DNA of 64,000 nucleotides from JBDKLC01 sp040384865 (GCA_040384865.1 JAZKIM010000003.1:186001-250000); one strand, 5' to 3'; counted from the stretch's first letter, positions 17,879-26,926 are shown. Translations and numbers: made by a program. Notes: generated from the sequence alone by a model not told the origin.

Positions 17879-19513
17879 TTAAACCGCCGCGCGCTTCACC
17901 TTAATCTTAGCCAACGCTTCGGAGGTATTCTTTACCACTAGTCCCCTTTCCTGGATTTCAACAAACCATGCTTTCTTAGCAAAGAGTGGGTGAACTTGGG
18001 GAGCAATACCTGAAAGAAATACTTCCTTTCCCCTACTTTCCAATTCATGGACAATTTCATCTACAGCTTCAAGACCGTCAATGTCGACATAGAAAAGATT
18101 CCTAAAGTTAAGAACAATAAAATGATCACCGTTGATGCGATGGACAAATTCCCTATGACGTTCAGCGTTCATATAATTTAACTCACCGACAAATCTATAG
18201 ATGAGAGTGTTACCACTGGTCTTTTGAACATCAAAATCGGAAGGATGTAAACGTGACATTTCTCCTTGCGCATCACCTATCAATATCTCACCCTGAGCCT
18301 GTGAGAGATAGTTTACAAAAAATAAGAGGGATACTGCGGAACCAGCGAGGATACCAATAAGCGGATCATAGATGACGCACAGAGCAGCCACGGCGAGAGA
18401 AAGTCCACAAGCTGTTTTGTCAAACTTATACAGATTAACAAAATGTTCCGCAGCCACCATACGGAATGAAAGAAAAACAAGAATCGAAGCAACAATAGGC
18501 ATTGGCAGGAAAGAGAATCCGGGCAAAAGGACGAACGAAATGAGCGTGACAACTAAGACGTTGATTATAGCGGAGTAGTTTGAAGTAGCACCGCTTCTAA
18601 TATTAAGTGCCGTTCGAGCAAAAACACCTGTTGCAGGAAGACCACCAAAAAAACCTGAACCGATGTTTGCCAAAGCAATACCCAGAACCTCCTTTCGCTG
18701 ATTAAACTTTGTCTTAGTCATACCATCAGCAACCTTAGCGCTTAATAGTGTCTCTAAAACAACAATAACAGCTACCAATGGCGCTGCCTTTATGACCGTC
18801 ATATTAAAAGCTGAGAGACTAAGTTCCGGCATCGTGAAAAGTTTAAGAGTAACGCTGCCGAACTTACTCTGCACCGTTTCGAAAACAAGCGGAAACCAAC
18901 CGACAGTTGAAGCGTACCCTGCGCCAATTCCCATTGCAGCAACAGCAATAATGCCTGGAAACTTTGGAGCAAGACGCAGTAAAGCAAAAAGAATAATAAA
19001 ACCTGCCGCAAAAAGAGAAAAAGCTGTCCAGTTTATAAAAGTAAGATTTCGAAGAGATTCAAGGGTGTTTTGTGTAAATGTATCATGTCTTACCAACCCC
19101 TTAAGACCAAGAGCTGCGTTAAGTTGGCCAAGGCCAATAGTAATTGCTACCGCAAGGGTGAAGCCGTGAATAACGCTTGATGGGATAAATACGATATAAC
19201 GATCAAGCCGAAAAAACCAGGCTATGAGAATAAGGATACCGGAGATGATAGCAATTACAGGCAAAACACTTGCCCCATACATAAGAGCATAGCTCGCTAA
19301 AATTCCAGATAAAGCCCCCGCAGGTCCAACAATATTGTATATACTGCCACCAATCAAAGCAGATATAAGCCCGGCCCATATTGCAGTAACAATACCAGCA
19401 GCCGGAGTTGCGCCAGAAGCAATCGATAGCGCCAAGGACATTGGCACATTGACGAGGGCAACGGTAAGACCAGCTTTCCAATTCAACTTGACCTGACTAA
19501 GAATATTATTCAT
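17879..19513 (-). CDS. SulP family anion transporter with STAS domain
   Basis: 544 aa. About 12 hydrophobic segments from GLTVALVNVPMSLALSIASG to about residue 400, with the SulP-like PAG/ATG motifs (NIVGPAGALSG, GGLPATGVFART). A C-terminal STAS domain (about 430-535) contains IVLNFRNLFYVDIDGLEAVDEI. Family members carry sulfate or bicarbonate, usually with H+ or Na+; the substrate cannot be read from sequence. Confidence 0.9.
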   Translation of the reverse strand: MNNILSQVKLNWKAGLTVALVNVPMSLALSIASGATPAAGIVTAIWAGLISALIGGSIYNIVGPAGALSGILASYALMYGASVLPVIAIISGILILIAWFFRLDRYIVFIPSSVIHGFTLAVAITIGLGQLNAALGLKGLVRHDTFTQNTLESLRNLTFINWTAFSLFAAGFIILFALLRLAPKFPGIIAVAAMGIGAGYASTVGWFPLVFETVQSKFGSVTLKLFTMPELSLSAFNMTVIKAAPLVAVIVVLETLLSAKVADGMTKTKFNQRKEVLGIALANIGSGFFGGLPATGVFARTALNIRSGATSNYSAIINVLVVTLISFVLLPGFSFLPMPIVASILVFLSFRMVAAEHFVNLYKFDKTACGLSLAVAALCVIYDPLIGILAGSAVSLLFFVNYLSQAQGEILIGDAQGEMSRLHPSDFDVQKTSGNTLIYRFVGELNYMNAERHREFVHRINGDHFIVLNFRNLFYVDIDGLEAVDEIVHELESRGKEVFLSGIAPQVHPLFAKKAWFVEIQERGLVVKNTSEALAKIKVKRAAV

Positions 19514-19623
19514 GACGTTAATAAAATTTGATTAGAAAAATGTAAGTGTTAAAAAACACGCAATATTTATGGTACAACGCTTAACTAACTTTATCAACAG
19601 CTTCACTCAAAACGAACACCGCC

Positions 19624-19953
19624 TCAGCATTTTGCCTTAGCGGTGATGTTTGATACTGACATTCCTTGGAGGTGATAATTTCCTGCGAGCAAAAGGAATT
19701 TGGATTCCGACAGGTGGCACCACGCCTGGACATCACCTAGCTCGAACATACATAGATAACTCGGGGTCTTTCCGCCAGGCAAAACTTTCTCTGCAATAGC
19801 GTAACCGACAAACTGCCAACCCCTAAGACTGAGCATATCCTTAACTATCTCCGATTCCCCTTCCTCTGCCTCAACAATGGCATTATGAGCCTCCGCAAAA
19901 CGTTCAACAATTAGAGACGGAAGCCAACGTTTGGCCTCGTTGATTGTGATCAT
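19624..19953 (-). CDS. 109-aa orphan, GC-rich cassette
   Basis: Starts MITINEAKRWLPSLIVERF at ATG 19953; AGAAAGGAAAAG is well placed as SD, so the ATG seven codons upstream is not needed. A soluble alpha/beta-like protein with WQFVGYAIAEKV and a Cys/Trp-containing C-terminus (DVQAWCHLSESKF). It has its own promoter. No homology recognised. Confidence 0.65.
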   Translation of the reverse strand: MITINEAKRWLPSLIVERFAEAHNAIVEAEEGESEIVKDMLSLRGWQFVGYAIAEKVLPGGKTPSYLCMFELGDVQAWCHLSESKFLLLAGNYHLQGMSVSNITAKAKC

Positions 19954-19986
19954 ATCTTTTCCTTTCTTTTTCAAGTTTCCTCGACT

Positions 19987-20014
19987 AGAATAGCTTTTTA
20001 AACAACTAAGTCAA
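19987..20014 (-). promoter_or_regulatory. cassette promoter TTGACT-N16-TATTCT
   Basis: Minus strand: -35 TTGACT (20009-20014), 16-base spacer, -10 TATTCT (19987-19992). The leader to ATG 19953 is about 27 bases and contains the SD. Confidence 0.7.
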
Positions 20015-20031
20015 TTTCAACTCAAAAAAGA

Positions 20032-20412
20032 TTATGCTTTCCATTTCTTATCTTCCTCAATACTTTCCCGAACACGAAACACAGTAATCTTTTTGATCAG
20101 AGTCGTTGGTAAAGGCCTCTCTAGTGGAAATTGAATTGATCCTTTTGCTGTTTTAAATTTCAAGAGATTTTTCTCGAAAGCCTTTACAGCTGATGGAGTG
20201 GGATAAAAACCAATATGATGCTTGAAGGCTGCAAATGCGACCAATATCCTGCGGTGAGAAAAAGCTGGCATTCCCCACTTCAGGCTTTCTTTTGCTCCAG
20301 GTGCAGCAGCACGAATACAAGCACGCATTTCACGCAGCTTTTTTTGAGTTTCTTTAGGAGCCGAATTAATATATTCGGCTGTAGTTTTTGGTTTTATCTT
20401 TTTTAAAATCAT
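20032..20412 (-). CDS. DUF1801 (YdhG-like) protein
   Basis: 126 aa. The pattern AEYINSAPKETQKKLREMRACIR, KESLKWGMPAF, FAAFKHHIGFYP and F...L.....KGSIQFPL is typical of DUF1801, a small alpha/beta fold related to YdhG/frataxin-like proteins. Function is poorly known. TATACT lies nine bases before ATG. Confidence 0.88.
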   Translation of the reverse strand: MILKKIKPKTTAEYINSAPKETQKKLREMRACIRAAAPGAKESLKWGMPAFSHRRILVAFAAFKHHIGFYPTPSAVKAFEKNLLKFKTAKGSIQFPLERPLPTTLIKKITVFRVRESIEEDKKWKA

Positions 20413-20540
20413 AACCTAGAAAGTATATCAAATAGGTAAAATAATGGTTCGATACCTTGTGACCTTTTATAGGATGGCTTTTAAAACTGCTGAGGAAAAA
20501 ATAGTGTTAAAAAACTAAATTCAATACTGTTTGCATAAAA

Positions 20541-20577
20541 GAAAACCGCCCTCCGAACGGTTTTCGTTAAGGGTGGT
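20541..20577 (-). terminator. two-tier terminator of the orphan at 20.6 kb
   Basis: Outer stem ACCGCCCT/AGGGTGGT, inner stem AACG/CGTT, tail TTTTCTTTTATG on the minus strand. Confidence 0.8.
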
Positions 20578-20597
20578 GGTTGTGTTGCTTGGCTCTT

Positions 20598-20972
20598 TTA
20601 GACGTTTTCGGCAAGAGCGGGTGAAAGAAACCCCATCGGAACCTCGGTGATGAGGCAGTTGACGCGCCCAGTGCCCGTCCCGGTTCCTTTGTAGGTTCCC
20701 ACCCAAAGGTTGAGTGGCGTCGATGCTTTTCGCAGGCAGTAATGAATGATGTCGCGCCGACGTGCGTATTGTTTCGTAAAGGTGATTTCCTCATCGCCAA
20801 TGCAGACATCGGACAAAGTGGAATCACCGAACTTGTCGGTCAGCTGGCCAACGAGAATACTCGCCTCATCTTCGCTTGGATGTATCATCCCGGCGAAGTG
20901 GTAGTAGAGCAGAGGTTCTTCAAAATATGCGAAGAAGAAGACGCCCTGGATCATAAACAAATGTGGATGCAT
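20598..20972 (-). CDS. orphan protein, GC-rich cassette
   Basis: About 124 aa from ATG 20972 (MHPHLFMIQGVFFFAYFEE); the frame is open to a TTG at 21017. A soluble protein with HPSEDEASILVGQLTDKFG and GTYKGTGTGTGRVNCL. More GC-rich than its neighbours and followed by its own terminator. No SD and no homology recognised; start uncertain. Confidence 0.5.
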   Translation of the reverse strand: MHPHLFMIQGVFFFAYFEEPLLYYHFAGMIHPSEDEASILVGQLTDKFGDSTLSDVCIGDEEITFTKQYARRRDIIHYCLRKASTPLNLWVGTYKGTGTGTGRVNCLITEVPMGFLSPALAENV

Positions 20973-21163
20973 AGGTGAGAAGTGCTGTGGTGTTGTGTGA
21001 GATAGCGTAGGCGGCAAAGCGGGAATGCGATGCCTCTATCTGGATAAGAAGTTACTCTTTTAAAGTCTTGATGTCAAACTGTTTATAAATTTAATATGCA
21101 GTAAGTTCCGAATAAATTTTATAGTATTCTAAAATACGTTGCAAAATATAACTATAAAAATCT

Positions 21164-21220
21164 GTAACCCGGACGAGACAAAATTGGAATCAGTTAGCTA
21201 CAGAACTTTTACAATGGCGT
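21164..21220 (+). repeat. dispersed repeat, family 2, copy i
   Basis: The most diverged copy of a ~55-base element shared with 22148-22203 and 22708-22763. The common core is AATTGGAA(C/T)CA(A/G)TTAG followed by AGAACT and (C/A)TGGC. Confidence 0.6.
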
Positions 21221-21255
21221 AAATCTGGTACTGGAGAATTGAGTAAACTAATCTT

Positions 21256-21699
21256 TTAACTTTTATAAAAAGTTTTATTATTAAAGTTTTTTATAATTTT
21301 CCGACTTGGTTCAAAAAGGGGTTCTGGGAGATTTTCTATATCAAACCATTTCCACTGGGTTATCTCATCTGGCTCCATTACTTTCGCATCTGAATTACAA
21401 TTGCTACACAACAAGCCCACCGTCACAAAATGAGCAGTCGGAACTATGTCATTGGTAAGACTTATAACCTTCAAATCTTTAGTGTCAATTTCGATTCCAG
21501 TTTCTTCCATCACTTCTCGTTTAGCTCCTTCTTCAAAACTTTCTCCGAAATCTAATTTACCACCAGGCATTGTCCATGTACCCTCGCCATTCATAAGACT
21601 GCTAGCTTTCGCTGGATCAACATGTCTTTGTCCAAGCAGTACTTTATTATTTCTAATAATCATTACTCCAAAGCCACATCCCATTTTTTTAGTTTCCAT
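21256..21699 (-). CDS. Nudix hydrolase
   Basis: 147 aa with a complete Nudix box: GGKLDFGESFEEGAKREVMEE then TGIEI, preceded by GTWTMPG. The N-terminus GCGFGVMIIRNNKVLLGQR resembles NTP/dNTP pyrophosphohydrolases (MutT-like). The substrate is not deducible. Confidence 0.92.
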   Translation of the reverse strand: METKKMGCGFGVMIIRNNKVLLGQRHVDPAKASSLMNGEGTWTMPGGKLDFGESFEEGAKREVMEETGIEIDTKDLKVISLTNDIVPTAHFVTVGLLCSNCNSDAKVMEPDEITQWKWFDIENLPEPLFEPSRKIIKNFNNKTFYKS

Positions 21700-21828
21700 A
21701 TAATATAAAGCATATCAAAATACAAATGTTTTGAATACCCTATTTAGTATCCTGAAAAATTGTAAAATGAAGCTTTTATAACGATATCCCAATTGTCTAG
21801 CTTTCAGAGCTTTCAACTCAGGGAGAAC

Positions 21829-22110
21829 TTAGCCAGCTAATCCATTAACAGCCACCGCCATAAAAGTAAAAAAGCTAAACGCTAAAATTCCGATAATTCC
21901 TATGGCAATAAACAAACTTCCACCTAATTTAGTATTTTCATATTTATAGGCCTTATGTCCAAAAACTATATAGAATATAGAAATAAAAATGGATATAAAT
22001 AAAATGAGGATTCCTAGTCCGGCAGAAGTAGTTGGGAATAGATGTGCAAGAATATATAACAAAAGAAGATGTGCCACTAAAAGACTCGCTGCCTTGTATA
22101 AGTATTTCAT
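21829..22110 (-). CDS. small three-helix membrane protein
   Basis: 93 aa, hydrophobic at about residues 7-27, 31-52 and 68-90 (GGSLFIAIGIIGILAFSFF). A short loop (GHKAYKYENTKLG) links the last two helices. No family recognised. Confidence 0.6.
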   Translation of the reverse strand: MKYLYKAASLLVAHLLLLYILAHLFPTTSAGLGILILFISIFISIFYIVFGHKAYKYENTKLGGSLFIAIGIIGILAFSFFTFMAVAVNGLAG

Positions 22111-22147
22111 AATTATAATATTATCACGATGTCCACAACGTTCACGT

Positions 22148-22203
22148 GTGACCCTAGTGGGAGCGAATTGGAACCAGTTAGTCGGAGAACTTGTAAGCTG
22201 GCA
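22148..22203 (+). repeat. dispersed repeat, family 2, copy g
   Basis: Begins GTGACCCTAGTGGGAGCG, then AATTGGAACCAGTTAG and AGAACT. It resembles the tRNA-Glu 3' end on the minus strand (GTGACCCTA...) and also encodes NWNQLVGELVSW. Confidence 0.7.
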
Positions 22204-22238
22204 AAAGTTTGGAAAACAACTTATGAAGGAAAATAGAG

Positions 22239-22244
22239 TATAGT
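22239..22244 (+). promoter_or_regulatory. -10 box, leaderless promoter
   Basis: TATAGT, six bases, ATG at 22251. Confidence 0.55.
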
Positions 22245-22250
22245 TACTGC

Positions 22251-22703
22251 ATGAAAAGAAAAAATTCTATAGTAGTAGGCTTAATTATTGGACTAGTATT
22301 TGGGCTTTTGATTACAGTTATTCACGAAAATTACAGTGAAATAGCAAATTTCCTTAATATAGATACTCGGATACATTCTCCTTACGACAGTTATTCTAAT
22401 TGTCCACCAGAAGTAACAAGATCAGCTCCTCCTAATTCCCCGATTCTACCAGCCTGTCCACCTCCAGATAATACCTCACCTATACTGTTGTACATCTTTT
22501 TAGGTATTATGGGGATTATTCAAGTTTTATATGTTTTACCACTACTACCAATCTCTGTCCTAGGTGACTACTCGATGTATTTTTTCAGTGGAGATTCTCA
22601 ATATTTTCTTGTGGTGATAGGATACAGCGTCTTGGGTTTAATTATTGGCTGTCTCCATCAAGTTTATAAAGAGGTTAAGACCATAAAAAATAAAGGGCTT
22701 TAA
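22251..22703 (+). CDS. multi-helix membrane protein
   Basis: 150 aa. An N-terminal helix (SIVVGLIIGLVFGLLITVIH), an external loop rich in Pro/Cys (NCPPEV..., PACPPPDN), then about three more helices (LLYIFLGIMGIIQVLYVL and further). The paired Cys suggest an exported loop. Unknown family. Confidence 0.6.
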   Translation: MKRKNSIVVGLIIGLVFGLLITVIHENYSEIANFLNIDTRIHSPYDSYSNCPPEVTRSAPPNSPILPACPPPDNTSPILLYIFLGIMGIIQVLYVLPLLPISVLGDYSMYFFSGDSQYFLVVIGYSVLGLIIGCLHQVYKEVKTIKNKGL

Positions 22704-22707
22704 ATTT

Positions 22708-22763
22708 GTGACCCAAGTGGGATGGAATTGGAACCAATTAGTTAAAGAACTGATTGGCTGGCA
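22708..22763 (+). repeat. dispersed repeat, family 2, copy h
   Basis: GTGACCCAAGTGGGATGG, then AATTGGAACCAATTAG and AGAACT. It encodes NWNQLVKELIGW in the frame that gives NWNQLVGELVSW in copy g. Confidence 0.7.
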
Positions 22764-22771
22764 CCGCTTCG

Positions 22772-23110
22772 CTAAATTCCACCAACCTCAGCTTTCTTAA
22801 GTAAAATTCTGTATGTCGCGACGCCAATAGTTGCTCCAATCAACATTGCCACAGAATTATATAAACTAGCATTTTTATTAAGCGCGACAAGTGCAATTAG
22901 GCTAAAAATAATTATTAGCAAAAGCGAACAGGTTCTTGCTCTGAACCCCGTTAGCAGTTTTGGGTTTACACTTTTATCGCCCCAAAGTACTCGGTTGTTA
23001 CCAGCACCCACTCTTGCAGGAAGTTTTCCGACAATAAATGCTGCTAGAAAAAAACTAAGTAAACTAAACAAAATGAGTGCTTCAAATAAATAAGTGAGAT
23101 TGATATCCAT
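22772..23110 (-). CDS. small three-helix membrane protein
   Basis: 112 aa; hydrophobic at about residues 8-28, 64-80 and 86-106. The cytoplasmic loop (KLPARVGAGNNRVLWGDK) is basic. Leaderless promoter TAAACT six bases before ATG. No family recognised. Confidence 0.6.
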   Translation of the reverse strand: MDINLTYLFEALILFSLLSFFLAAFIVGKLPARVGAGNNRVLWGDKSVNPKLLTGFRARTCSLLLIIIFSLIALVALNKNASLYNSVAMLIGATIGVATYRILLKKAEVGGI

Positions 23111-23137
23111 GAGAATAGTTTACCATGCCTTAATCTG

Positions 23138-23209
23138 TGACCCTACGGGGAGTCGAACCCCGATTACAGCCTTGAGAAGGCCGTGTCCTAACCATTAGAC
23201 GATAGGGCC
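23138..23209 (-). tRNA. tRNA-Glu (anticodon CUC)
   Basis: 72 nt on the minus strand. The acceptor GGCCCTA pairs with TAGGGTC (one G-U), the T arm is CGGGG-TTCGACT-CCCCG, and the anticodon stem CGGCC/GGCTG encloses the loop TTCTCAA, giving CUC. CCA is not encoded (the 3' end continues CAG). Confidence 0.95.
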
Positions 23210-23286
23210 ATTTGTTTACCGACAGATCTTGAAACAAACGTGTTACCAATATTGCATATATTAGTCTAAAAATAAAGCACCTCGCT

Positions 23287-24990
23287 TTAACGATCTGGTG
23301 GAATTTGATAGTAATTGATCAAATATTTTGTCATGTCGATGAAGGGTTGTGCCAAAGTCTCCGATGCATACTGCACTCCTTTTGGATATACGGTATACAT
23401 AAAGACAATGAATTTTGGATCATTAGCTGGAACCATACCGACGAACGAATGTAGATATCTATCGTCATAGTAACCGCCGCCAGGTGCTGCGATCTGAGCT
23501 GTACCGGTCTTTGCTCCGATACTATAACGGGGATTCTTTGCTTTGCCGTCAAGAAGTGAATTATCAACATTGTATACCAGCATATCCATAACAGCATGAG
23601 CAGTCTCCTCTTTTATCACCCTCTTCCCCTTCTCGGGTTGGATATCTTTTGAATATCCAACCCGGTAATTTATCTTTTTTACTAAGTATGGTTTTACCAA
23701 ATATCCGCCGTTAGCAATAGCAGCAAGAGCACGAGTGGTTTCAATAGGAGTCATGGCAATACCCTGACCGAAAGCAGCCGTTGCATGCTCGATTTCTCGC
23801 GGACTCTTTAAGTTGTCAACTATACCAGAAGCTTCATTTGGAAGATCGACACCCGTTTTTTCACCAAGACCGAAGTTGTAGAAATATTCTGAAAGTGCAT
23901 CATTGCCGACTTGTTTTGCTACAAAGGCAAAACCTGTGTTGAGAGATTTTGATAATGCATACTGCAGGGTGATGACACCACGCCCTTTTTTATCAAAGTT
24001 TGAAATTGTCTTGTTGTTAAGTGTCACTGACCCTGTGTCATTGTATGTAGTAGACGCACTAACCTTTCCAAGATCAATACCTACGGCCATAGTTAATGGC
24101 TTAATGATGGATCCCATTTCTCGAACACTTTCGACAAGATCGTTACGAAAGATTGCTGGGTTAGTTTCCCTACTAAGATCGTTAGGGTCAAAGGTTGGCG
24201 TCAAAGCCATGGCATAGATCTCTCCTGTCTTTGGATTCATGATGATACCACCAGCGCTTTCTGACGAGTATCTTTTCTTAATGCCATCAAGCGTATCCTG
24301 CAAGTATGATTGAGTGTCCGGGTCAATAGTTGTAACAATATCCCCTTCCATTTTTTCGCCTTCAATGACATTCTTTTTAATACCTGAAAATATCTCCGCG
24401 AAGAAATTCACATAAACGCTATCGCTACTTCGCTTCAACACATCTTCATAATATCTTTCAAGACCATAGCGGCCAGCATATTCATCCCCCTTATATCCCA
24501 GAAAGCCAACGGTCTGGGCTGCTAAATCGTTACCAGGGTAATATCTCCATTTTTCTCGATATAGTGAGACACCCTTAAGACCAAAAGCGGTGATCTTTTC
24601 ACCAGTTGATTCATCCACCTTTTTCTTTATTTCCTCATAAGAATCATTTACCTTCCCTGCCCGCATCATGAAATCCGCGTAATCAAGGGTGACCAAGGAT
24701 GAAAGCTTTGCATATATATCTTCGGCGTTCTTATTTTGCTGAATGATTTTTGGATTTATAATGAGCGTAAAACCAGACTTAAGTGTTGCTGCCGAAATGA
24801 CAGTACCGTCTTGTCCTTGAAAGAAAATATTGCCTCGATTAAAAACAATATTGTTCGGCCGTTGGTATTGCCTGTCTGCTCGCTCGGCAAAATCGTTGGC
24901 GTGAATAACCTGTAACGAATACAACTTGATGAAGAACATCAGTGCAAGAAGGAGTATGAAACCGGAAATGATCCTGAGACGTGTACGCAT
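23287..24990 (-). CDS. ftsI: division transpeptidase FtsI (PBP3-like)
   Basis: 567 aa. A membrane anchor at residues 8-22 is followed by a dimerisation domain and a transpeptidase domain with SIIK (Ser about 293), SLN (about 348) and KTGTAQ (about 495). Cross-links septal peptidoglycan. It lies in an mraZ-rsmH-ftsL-ftsI cluster but is separated from ftsL by a strong hairpin (25031-25074). Confidence 0.93.
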   Translation of the reverse strand: MRTRLRIISGFILLLALMFFIKLYSLQVIHANDFAERADRQYQRPNNIVFNRGNIFFQGQDGTVISAATLKSGFTLIINPKIIQQNKNAEDIYAKLSSLVTLDYADFMMRAGKVNDSYEEIKKKVDESTGEKITAFGLKGVSLYREKWRYYPGNDLAAQTVGFLGYKGDEYAGRYGLERYYEDVLKRSSDSVYVNFFAEIFSGIKKNVIEGEKMEGDIVTTIDPDTQSYLQDTLDGIKKRYSSESAGGIIMNPKTGEIYAMALTPTFDPNDLSRETNPAIFRNDLVESVREMGSIIKPLTMAVGIDLGKVSASTTYNDTGSVTLNNKTISNFDKKGRGVITLQYALSKSLNTGFAFVAKQVGNDALSEYFYNFGLGEKTGVDLPNEASGIVDNLKSPREIEHATAAFGQGIAMTPIETTRALAAIANGGYLVKPYLVKKINYRVGYSKDIQPEKGKRVIKEETAHAVMDMLVYNVDNSLLDGKAKNPRYSIGAKTGTAQIAAPGGGYYDDRYLHSFVGMVPANDPKFIVFMYTVYPKGVQYASETLAQPFIDMTKYLINYYQIPPDR

Positions 24991-25030
24991 GGAAATATCA
25001 ACTTATTTTAACACATGAAGACTAAGAAAA

Positions 25031-25074
25031 TTAAATACCCTTCGATCATATAAGACTGATCGAAGGGTATTTAA
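25031..25074 (-). terminator. strong hairpin between ftsL and ftsI
   Basis: Perfect 18-bp stem TTAAATACCCTTCGATCA with its reverse complement, 8-base loop, followed on the minus strand by TTTTC. Confidence 0.8.
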
Positions 25075-25078
25075 TATA

Positions 25079-25402
25079 TTAACGTAATGCTACATTCTTA
25101 GAAGAAGACTCGCGAGTGACAAAAAGTGTTTTTTGATCAGCAGATTTGAAACCCATTTCCGCTGCAAGAGCCATAGTAACATTTGACTTTGTATTGATAT
25201 ATTCAAACTCTGAGGCACTCAAATCAGAATTGAGAGCAACAATTTGTGATTCCGCAGTCTGGCGAGCAACAACATTCCATACGGTCCTATTCACTAAATA
25301 TATATAAACTGAAGCAAGCATTACAATACCCGTCACCATAGCCCAAAAAAGGATATGGGAGGTTCGTTCGATTATCTGTAATGCATGTGTTGCTTGCTTC
25401 AT
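25079..25402 (-). CDS. ftsL: FtsL-like division protein
   Basis: 107 aa: short cytoplasmic N-terminus, one membrane helix (about residues 18-35, ILFWAMVTGIVMLASVYI), then an extracellular coiled-coil-like stretch. This topology and the position between rsmH and ftsI match FtsL. Sequence similarity within this family is low, so the call rests mainly on context. Confidence 0.7.
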   Translation of the reverse strand: MKQATHALQIIERTSHILFWAMVTGIVMLASVYIYLVNRTVWNVVARQTAESQIVALNSDLSASEFEYINTKSNVTMALAAEMGFKSADQKTLFVTRESSSKNVALR

Positions 25403-25418
25403 TGTGGTGTAGTAATTT

Positions 25419-26423
25419 TTATAATTTTTCGATGATTCGTAACTTTACGCTTCGTGACCGGGGATTTTGTAGGAGTTCTGCTTCAGATGGAGTGGTGGGT
25501 TTCTTTGTCAGTGCTTTAGCCAAAGGCTCCTTGTCATCTTCAGGGTCTATCAACGACTTGAAGTATCTTTTTACGATTCTGTCTTCAAGACTGTGATACG
25601 ACATGACTACAAGGCGGCCTCCTGGTGCCAAGAGCTCAAAAGCTTGTGGCAGAGCCTCTTCGATTGCCGTCAGCTCGTCATTGACGGCAATGCGAAACGC
25701 TTGGAAAGTTTGAGTGGCTGGATGGATCTTACCGAAGCGTCGATAAATCGGTACAGCTGATCTAACGAGTGCCGCCAGTTCGAATGTCGTATTGATTGGA
25801 TGTTCAGGTTGACCTCCTTCCAACCGCTTGCCTCGTGCACGAACGATTGCTCCAGCAATTCGCCCTGCAAACCTGTCTTCACCATAGCCTCTGATAACCG
25901 CCTCAATATGTTCCTCTGCCCATGTATTGACGATATCAGAGGCGGTGAAGACATGATCCTGACTGGCACCGAAGGTCATAGACAGCGGCTCGTTCTTTCG
26001 GAAAGAGAATCCTCTTCCTGACTCGTCGAGTTCATATGAACTCAATCCGAGATCAAAGAGAATTCCCTGAACATTGGCGATACCGACCTCAGCGCATGCT
26101 TCCTTGAGAAACTTGAAATTTCTCCTGAAGACGACGAACTGATCTTTACCAAAGTTTCCAGAAGTCGCTACTTTTAAAGAGAATATATTTGTTGTTGCTC
26201 GATCGATAGCGTCACCATCAAGATCAAAACCAACAATTTTTACCTTCCCCTCTAGCTTGTCGACGATAGCTTCTGAATGGCCGCCATCTCCCAAGTTGCA
26301 ATCAATTACCGTTGGGTATGCCCTTTCACTTTTCTCGCCAGTCTGAGTGCTCATAGCACTCATCGGCCGATCAAGGCCTAATCCCTCTATCACTTCTTTT
26401 AAAAGAACAGGTGTATGTCGCAT
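25419..26423 (-). CDS. rsmH: 16S rRNA m4C1402 methyltransferase
   Basis: 334 aa. MRHTPVLLKEVIEGL, the SAM site DCNLGDGGHSEAI, QGILFDLGLSSYELD, FS.RK..PLSMTFG and RLVVMSYHSLEDRIVK are diagnostic for RsmH/MraW. An extra segment (residues about 24-37) interrupts the N-terminal region. Starts 18 bases after mraZ. Confidence 0.96.
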   Translation of the reverse strand: MRHTPVLLKEVIEGLGLDRPMSAMSTQTGEKSERAYPTVIDCNLGDGGHSEAIVDKLEGKVKIVGFDLDGDAIDRATTNIFSLKVATSGNFGKDQFVVFRRNFKFLKEACAEVGIANVQGILFDLGLSSYELDESGRGFSFRKNEPLSMTFGASQDHVFTASDIVNTWAEEHIEAVIRGYGEDRFAGRIAGAIVRARGKRLEGGQPEHPINTTFELAALVRSAVPIYRRFGKIHPATQTFQAFRIAVNDELTAIEEALPQAFELLAPGGRLVVMSYHSLEDRIVKRYFKSLIDPEDDKEPLAKALTKKPTTPSEAELLQNPRSRSVKLRIIEKL

Positions 26424-26441
26424 GAGGTGAATAGTGAATGT

Positions 26442-26879
26442 TTAGATGACGCCAATTTCTCCAAGCTTCTCTGCCAACTGATCTGCCTGCTTGAGTACTT
26501 TTGACTTGTAAGCCTTCCACCGGCCTTCATCCCATACTTCCACTCGACTATGCACTCCCGCGAATACTGCTTTGCCCGCTGACATTCCCGCAAAATCCCG
26601 AAGAAATTCTGGAATCAGTACACGACCAATGGCATCAACATCGAGTTCAACCGCTCCAGCCAACATAATTCGGTTAAACCCTCGCGTATCCGCCTGACCG
26701 ATCGATAACGCTCCAAGTTTCTCTGAAATCTTCGCCCACTCTTTAATTGGATAAAGGAATAAACAATTGTCGAGCCCATGCGTCACGACAACCTTTTTGC
26801 CCAATTCCTTTCGGAATTTTGATGGGAGCGATATGCGCTTCTTTTCATCGAGGGTGTGTGTATATTCGCCGATCAGCAT
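26442..26879 (-). CDS. mraZ: transcriptional regulator MraZ
   Basis: 145 aa, two SpoVT/AbrB-like halves: GEYTHTLDEKKRISLPSKFR and VELDVDAIGRVLIPEFLRDFA. MraZ binds repeats upstream of its own operon and represses the division cluster. Possible sites are visible at 26904-26926. Confidence 0.95.
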   Translation of the reverse strand: MLIGEYTHTLDEKKRISLPSKFRKELGKKVVVTHGLDNCLFLYPIKEWAKISEKLGALSIGQADTRGFNRIMLAGAVELDVDAIGRVLIPEFLRDFAGMSAGKAVFAGVHSRVEVWDEGRWKAYKSKVLKQADQLAEKLGEIGVI

Positions 26880-26903
26880 GTTTATTCATTTATTCCTTCC
26901 AAC

Positions 26904-26926
26904 CTCCCCTTACCACTTCATCCCAC
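26904..26926 (-). promoter_or_regulatory. possible MraZ-binding repeats
   Basis: Minus strand: GTGGGA, GTGGT and GGGGAGG spaced about 8-10 bases, between the promoter and mraZ. This resembles the TGGG(A/N) direct repeats bound by MraZ in other bacteria. Confidence 0.45.

Noticed and set aside
21989..22243. 84-codon plus-strand frame ending in the NWNQLVGELVSW repeat
   Set aside because: Runs antisense through the 21829-22110 membrane gene; only the repeat part shows any conservation.
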